NCBI GenBank assembly: GCA_903905655.1
Contig: CAIVHG010000056.1
Span: 1-64,000 of the forward strand
DNA from: an uncultured beta proteobacterium
GTDB lineage: Bacteria; Pseudomonadota; Gammaproteobacteria; Burkholderiales; SG8-41
Length of the DNA: 64,000 bases
Direction of reading: 5' to 3'
In this document: piece by piece, positions 60,601-64,000 of the stretch
Layout: each line of letters starts with the position of its first letter
Position numbering within the stretch: the stretch's first letter is position 1
The notes under the pieces: generated by a model
The model's input: the letters and a program-made list of their open reading frames with translations, nothing else
What the model was told of the DNA's origin: nothing
Databases searched by the model: none
Translations under genes and position numbers: made by a program

Positions 60601-61973
60601 CTGCGCTCCACGACCATCATCGTGAACAGCTTGCCCATATCTCCGACCTGTTCAAGATTCCAGAGGCAGTCGAGCAGCGCGCGCGCCTGCCCATCGCTCA
60701 GCAGATGGCCGGCCTGCTTTTGAAACTTGCACTCGATTTCCTCGTCGCTCATCGGATTGGCCGGATGTCCCTTGGGATTGGACTCGCGCACGGTCACCAG
60801 TTCGCCCGACTTCAACCGCGCTTCAAGGCGACAGTGCAGAGCGCGCGGACGGGCCGCGGTATATTCCGCATCTTCCTGCACGCGAAGCTTTTTGATCAGC
60901 GCAAGGATGACGGGATCGCGGTAGCGCTGCGGGGTCATGGATTCTTCGGTGATCTCGCCGTCGACCAGTGCCGCCCCGATCAGGTACGGGCCGCTGTGAT
61001 CCGCGGTCTCGCGGGAATTTGGATCCCAGCGCCCGGCACTGAAAATATCGTTGCGCGCCACGTGCGCATCCGCGTAGAGAACGATGGACTCGATTTCCTC
61101 CAGCTGTACTTTCTTCCGCAGCTCGAGAGCCGCGAATACCGGAAGCTGCGCCGAGTAGACGATCGGCAGATACTTGAAGAAGGTACCCTCGATCTTGTAC
61201 GGACGGCCCTGCCCGCCCAGTGCGCCGAGCTCGAACGGCGCATTGAGCTGCTTCATGAAGCCCGCTTCACCCTCGAACGGCGCAGCGGGTCCGGTGATGC
61301 CGACCCGCGCGAGCAGCGCGGCAAACAACCCGTTGCGGCTGCCGTTGGGCCCCGCCAGTCCCTTCCAGACCGAGAGCTCGCCCTTGCGGGTTTCGCGCAG
61401 GCATATGTTGGGAACGACGGCGAGGCCGAGCGCATGGTGCAACTGCTCGCGCGTGAGACCCAGAACCCTGCCCGCCCCCAGCGCAGTGGCCGCCGAGTGC
61501 ATGGTGGGATAGTCCCATCCATGTGGCCCCAGCGTCAGGTGGTCCACCAACTGGTTGCACACCTCATAGGCGAGCACGGTCCCCAGGATGAATGCCTTGC
61601 CATCTCCGCCGCTGGACTCGGTAGCCGCCAGTATGCTGCCGATGTTATCGCTGGGATGCGGCCCTGCCTGCATGCCCTTGCCGCCGAAGTAATCATCGCT
61701 GAAATCGAGATAGCGAATCATCGTGCCGTTCACGAATCCGGCGAGCTCGGCTGAGCTTCTGAGTTGCGTTCCAATCAGGGTCGCGGGCCGCGTGGAGATA
61801 ATCTCAGAAGCCAGCACGCGCAGGGCTGCCACCGGCTCAGCATCGAAGGCCGCGAGCGCACAACCCAGCGCATCGATGATGGAGCGCTTGGCGCTATGAA
61901 TGGCCGCATGCGTTAAGTCGCCATAGGAGAGGCCGGCAGCATAGGCGGCAAATTTTTCAGTGGTCGCGTCCAT
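60597..61973 (-). CDS. MmgE/PrpD family protein
   Basis: A 458-residue protein of the 2-methylcitrate dehydratase / cis-aconitate decarboxylase / iminodisuccinate epimerase superfamily. It has the all-helical domain 1 (IHSAKRSIIDALGCALAA, NGTMIRYLDFSDDYFG, PHPSDNIGSILAATES) and domain 2 (LPIVYSAQLPVFAALELR, DHSGPYLIGAALVDGEI). In known members the DH..GG/HP region lines the active site. It lies 24 nt after a Bug receptor and pairs with a second family member upstream. It likely dehydrates or decarboxylates the imported acid. Confidence 0.9.
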   Translation of the reverse strand: MDATTEKFAAYAAGLSYGDLTHAAIHSAKRSIIDALGCALAAFDAEPVAALRVLASEIISTRPATLIGTQLRSSAELAGFVNGTMIRYLDFSDDYFGGKGMQAGPHPSDNIGSILAATESSGGDGKAFILGTVLAYEVCNQLVDHLTLGPHGWDYPTMHSAATALGAGRVLGLTREQLHHALGLAVVPNICLRETRKGELSVWKGLAGPNGSRNGLFAALLARVGITGPAAPFEGEAGFMKQLNAPFELGALGGQGRPYKIEGTFFKYLPIVYSAQLPVFAALELRKKVQLEEIESIVLYADAHVARNDIFSAGRWDPNSRETADHSGPYLIGAALVDGEITEESMTPQRYRDPVILALIKKLRVQEDAEYTAARPRALHCRLEARLKSGELVTVRESNPKGHPANPMSDEEIECKFQKQAGHLLSDGQARALLDCLWNLEQVGDMGKLFTMMVVERR

Positions 61974-61997
61974 ACAGGTTCTTGTAGCCTCTACTCT

Positions 61998-62981
61998 CTA
62001 TTCGGCCTTTGCACCAGACAGCTTGATCAACTTGACGTTGACGGCGATCTCGCGCTTGATGAGGTCCGCGAACTGTTCCGGTGTGCTCGACTGCGGATCC
62101 AGGCCCTGCTTCTTGAACGGCTCCTTCATCTCCGGCAGGTTGACGGCCTTGACGATCAGGCCATTGAGCCGCGCGATGATGTCCTTGGGAACGCGTGCCG
62201 GAGCCATGATGCCGTTCCATGCGGTGCGATCGTATCCTTTAAGACCGGACTCATCGATCGTCGGCAAGTCCGGCACGAGCGCGGAGCGCTTGATGCCGGT
62301 CACCGCGAGCGGCCGCAGTTTCCCGGTGCCGAGCAGCGGCAGCACCGAAGTCACATCCGGAAACCCCATGTCGATCTGGCCGCCCGCGGTAGCGATGGCA
62401 CTTTCCGACGAACCCTTGTAGGGTACATGGATGATGTCGACCTTGGCCATCAGGTTGAACAGCGCGCCCGCGAGATGCCCTGAGCCGCCGATGCCGGACG
62501 AGCCGAACGTAAGCTTGCCCGGCCTCTTGCGCGCAAGCGCGATCAGTTCCTGAACGCTGTGCACCGGCACCGACGGATGCACCGTAAGAATGAAGGTTCC
62601 GGTCGTCGTCATCGACACTGGAGCGAGATCGCGTTCGAGGTCATAAGGCAGCTTGGCTTGCAGCGCCGACTGCACGGGGCCCGAGGCCGTGATCATCAGC
62701 AGCGTGTAGCCGTCTGCAGGGGAAGTCGCGACCCGCTCGATCGCGATCGCGCTCCCGGCGCCGAGACGGTTTTCGATCAGCACCGGCTGCCCCAACGCTT
62801 CGGTTAATTTCTGCCCCACCATGCGCGCGGCGGTGTCGGCCGATCCGCCGGCGGCCAGGCCGACGACGATGTGTATCGGTTTCACCGGATAGGTCTGCGC
62901 TGAACCATCTATGGCCACCAGACCGGCGACTACCGACAATGCCGCAGACAATCGCAACGCTGCACTTGCTCGCTTACTCAT
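61998..62981 (-). CDS. Bug/TctC family tripartite tricarboxylate receptor
   Basis: Periplasmic receptor of 327 residues between two MmgE/PrpD genes. The signal peptide is LRLSAALSVVAGLVAIDGSAQ. TYPVKPIHIVVGLAAGGSADTAARM and GQPVLIENRLGAGSAIAIE are the Bug core, and KVDIIHVPYKGSSESAIATAG the pocket region. It should collect the substrate of the flanking enzymes. A good GAGGAAA site precedes the ATG. Gaps to both neighbours are under 25 nt. Confidence 0.94.
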   Translation of the reverse strand: MSKRASAALRLSAALSVVAGLVAIDGSAQTYPVKPIHIVVGLAAGGSADTAARMVGQKLTEALGQPVLIENRLGAGSAIAIERVATSPADGYTLLMITASGPVQSALQAKLPYDLERDLAPVSMTTTGTFILTVHPSVPVHSVQELIALARKRPGKLTFGSSGIGGSGHLAGALFNLMAKVDIIHVPYKGSSESAIATAGGQIDMGFPDVTSVLPLLGTGKLRPLAVTGIKRSALVPDLPTIDESGLKGYDRTAWNGIMAPARVPKDIIARLNGLIVKAVNLPEMKEPFKKQGLDPQSSTPEQFADLIKREIAVNVKLIKLSGAKAE

Positions 62982-63000
62982 GATTTCGTTTCCTCTGGTT

Positions 63001-64000
63001 TCAATCGATTACAAAAGCACTCAGGATTTCATCGACCGCAGTCAGTTCTTCCAGCCGCAACAGTCGCTCCAAAATGGCATCGGTACGCTTTGCCCCCAGC
63101 GCGTCTGCGCTCAGGCCGCGGAACTTGTCCGCGATCAACGCCTCGGGATTCGCTGAGCCGTCCTTGCCGAACCGCGCCTCGGCCACTCGCTTGTCGCCAC
63201 CGCTCGTCATCAGCGTCACACGCGCCCATTGCTCCACCGGCAGCCGCTGGTAGGCCTGGGTGTACTCGGGGTTCTCAACGACCTCTATTTTTTGCATCAG
63301 TGCGCGCAACTCCGGATTCCAGAGATGGGCTTCGTCGTAGGAATGCGGCGTGACCGTGCCATCGATCAGTGCTGCCGCAACGACGTACGGGATGCTGTGA
63401 TCGGCAGTTTCGGCGGATTCCGGGTTCCAGTGCTCCGCGCCGGTACCCGATGCGATCTTCGCCCGCCCATACACTTCGACGGTGATGCGCTGCACCGCCT
63501 CCGCGCTTGTCACCGGCGCCAGTTTCTCGGCCGCGAGTATGGATGCGATGGTAAGCCCGACCGCGGGCCGCGTCTTGATCACCGAACTCTCGACCCTGAA
63601 TGGCACGCCGTTGCCGCCCATTTCGGCTAGGGTAAAGCGCTCGCGCGCCACGTGCTCGCACCAACCCGCCTTGCCCTCGAACGGCAGATGCGGACCTTCC
63701 ATCCCCGAGCGCGCAAGCAGCGCGGCGAACACCCCGGCACGGCCCGCCTGCCCCGATGCCACCGCCTTCCACATGGTCAGGTGGCCCGTTCTCACCTGCC
63801 GCAGTATGTTGTTCGGCACCACCGCCATCGAAATGCAGTGCGCAAGTTCGATCGGCGTCAGGCCGAACAGCTTGCCCGCGCCCACCGCGGAAGCGAGGCA
63901 GATCAGGGTCGTATAGTCGTAGCCCTTGTTGTGAAACACATCGGAGAAACGCGAGAACACCTCATAAGCGAGGACCACGGCAACGATGAACTCACGGCCG
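63001..64000 (-). CDS. MmgE/PrpD family protein, 5' truncated by window edge
   Basis: C-terminal ~330 residues of a second MmgE/PrpD protein; the frame is open through base 64000 (GREFIVAVVLAYEV is family-typical). The track start at 63978 is an internal GTG. Segments TTLICLASAVGAGKLFGLT, GLTIASILAAEKLAP and DHSIPYVVAAALIDGTVTPH match the family. It is upstream in the same operon as the Bug receptor and the other MmgE/PrpD gene, so the two enzymes may act in series or as a heteromer. Confidence 0.9.
   Translation of the reverse strand, partial: GREFIVAVVLAYEVFSRFSDVFHNKGYDYTTLICLASAVGAGKLFGLTPIELAHCISMAVVPNNILRQVRTGHLTMWKAVASGQAGRAGVFAALLARSGMEGPHLPFEGKAGWCEHVARERFTLAEMGGNGVPFRVESSVIKTRPAVGLTIASILAAEKLAPVTSAEAVQRITVEVYGRAKIASGTGAEHWNPESAETADHSIPYVVAAALIDGTVTPHSYDEAHLWNPELRALMQKIEVVENPEYTQAYQRLPVEQWARVTLMTSGGDKRVAEARFGKDGSANPEALIADKFRGLSADALGAKRTDAILERLLRLEELTAVDEILSAFVID

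Overview
The window is GC-rich, densely coded bacterial chromosome with long antisense shadow ORFs. It most resembles a betaproteobacterium of Burkholderiales type. The evidence is six Bug/TctC-type solute receptors in about 20 kb, an MSHA-like type IV pilus locus, an MXKDX-repeat protein next to an ECF sigma/NrsF pair, and a SapC-family protein. This is inferred from gene content only. I saw no rRNA, tRNA, CRISPR array, transposase or phage gene.

Layout. 1-7.4 kb: the end of an M23 peptidase gene, then a tripartite heavy-metal-type RND efflux operon. 7.8-13.7 kb: an MsbA-like ABC exporter, a GH15 glucoamylase and an OprB-like porin. 14-18 kb: a decayed gene, a lipoprotein and a two-subunit molybdenum hydroxylase. 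18-34.6 kb: a pilus island of two convergent operons. The plus-strand operon has a sensor kinase, a receiver, an HD-GYP phosphodiesterase, a pilus ATPase with an N-terminal STAS domain, and the platform protein. The minus-strand operon has pilin, three minor prepilins, a prepilin-like protein with two DNRLRE modules, a GGDEF cyclase, and PilM/N/O/P-like proteins plus secretin. 34.9-40.6 kb: pirin, SapC, then an oxidative-stress module (periplasmic MsrA, a Met-rich MXKDX protein, an ECF sigma factor and NrsF) with two divergent perfect GTAACC-N16-CGAA promoters, then a VWA protein. 40.9-45 kb and 48.9-64 kb: an organic-acid scavenging and catabolism region in which Bug receptors are paired with enzymes (flavin dehydrogenases, SDRs, a DapA-like protein, a CMD protein, MmgE/PrpD proteins). 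45-48.5 kb: a light-related group (FolE, BLUF protein, MBL hydrolase, photolyase), followed by a 378-bp nested-palindrome element.

How the parts work together. The pilus island carries a cyclic-di-GMP maker, a probable cyclic-di-GMP breaker and a MshE-type ATPase that could sense the nucleotide, so assembly may be controlled locally. In the sigma module, one ECF regulator probably drives both itself and a Met-rich periplasmic protein plus the reductase that repairs oxidised methionine. The receptor-enzyme pairs have no TctA/TctB membrane subunits in this window, so the receptors must share a transporter elsewhere or act as sensors.

The strongest leads are the divergent sigma-F-type promoters, the STAS-MshE fusion, the DNRLRE prepilin, the palindromic element upstream of the photolyase, and a DapA-like protein without its catalytic lysine.
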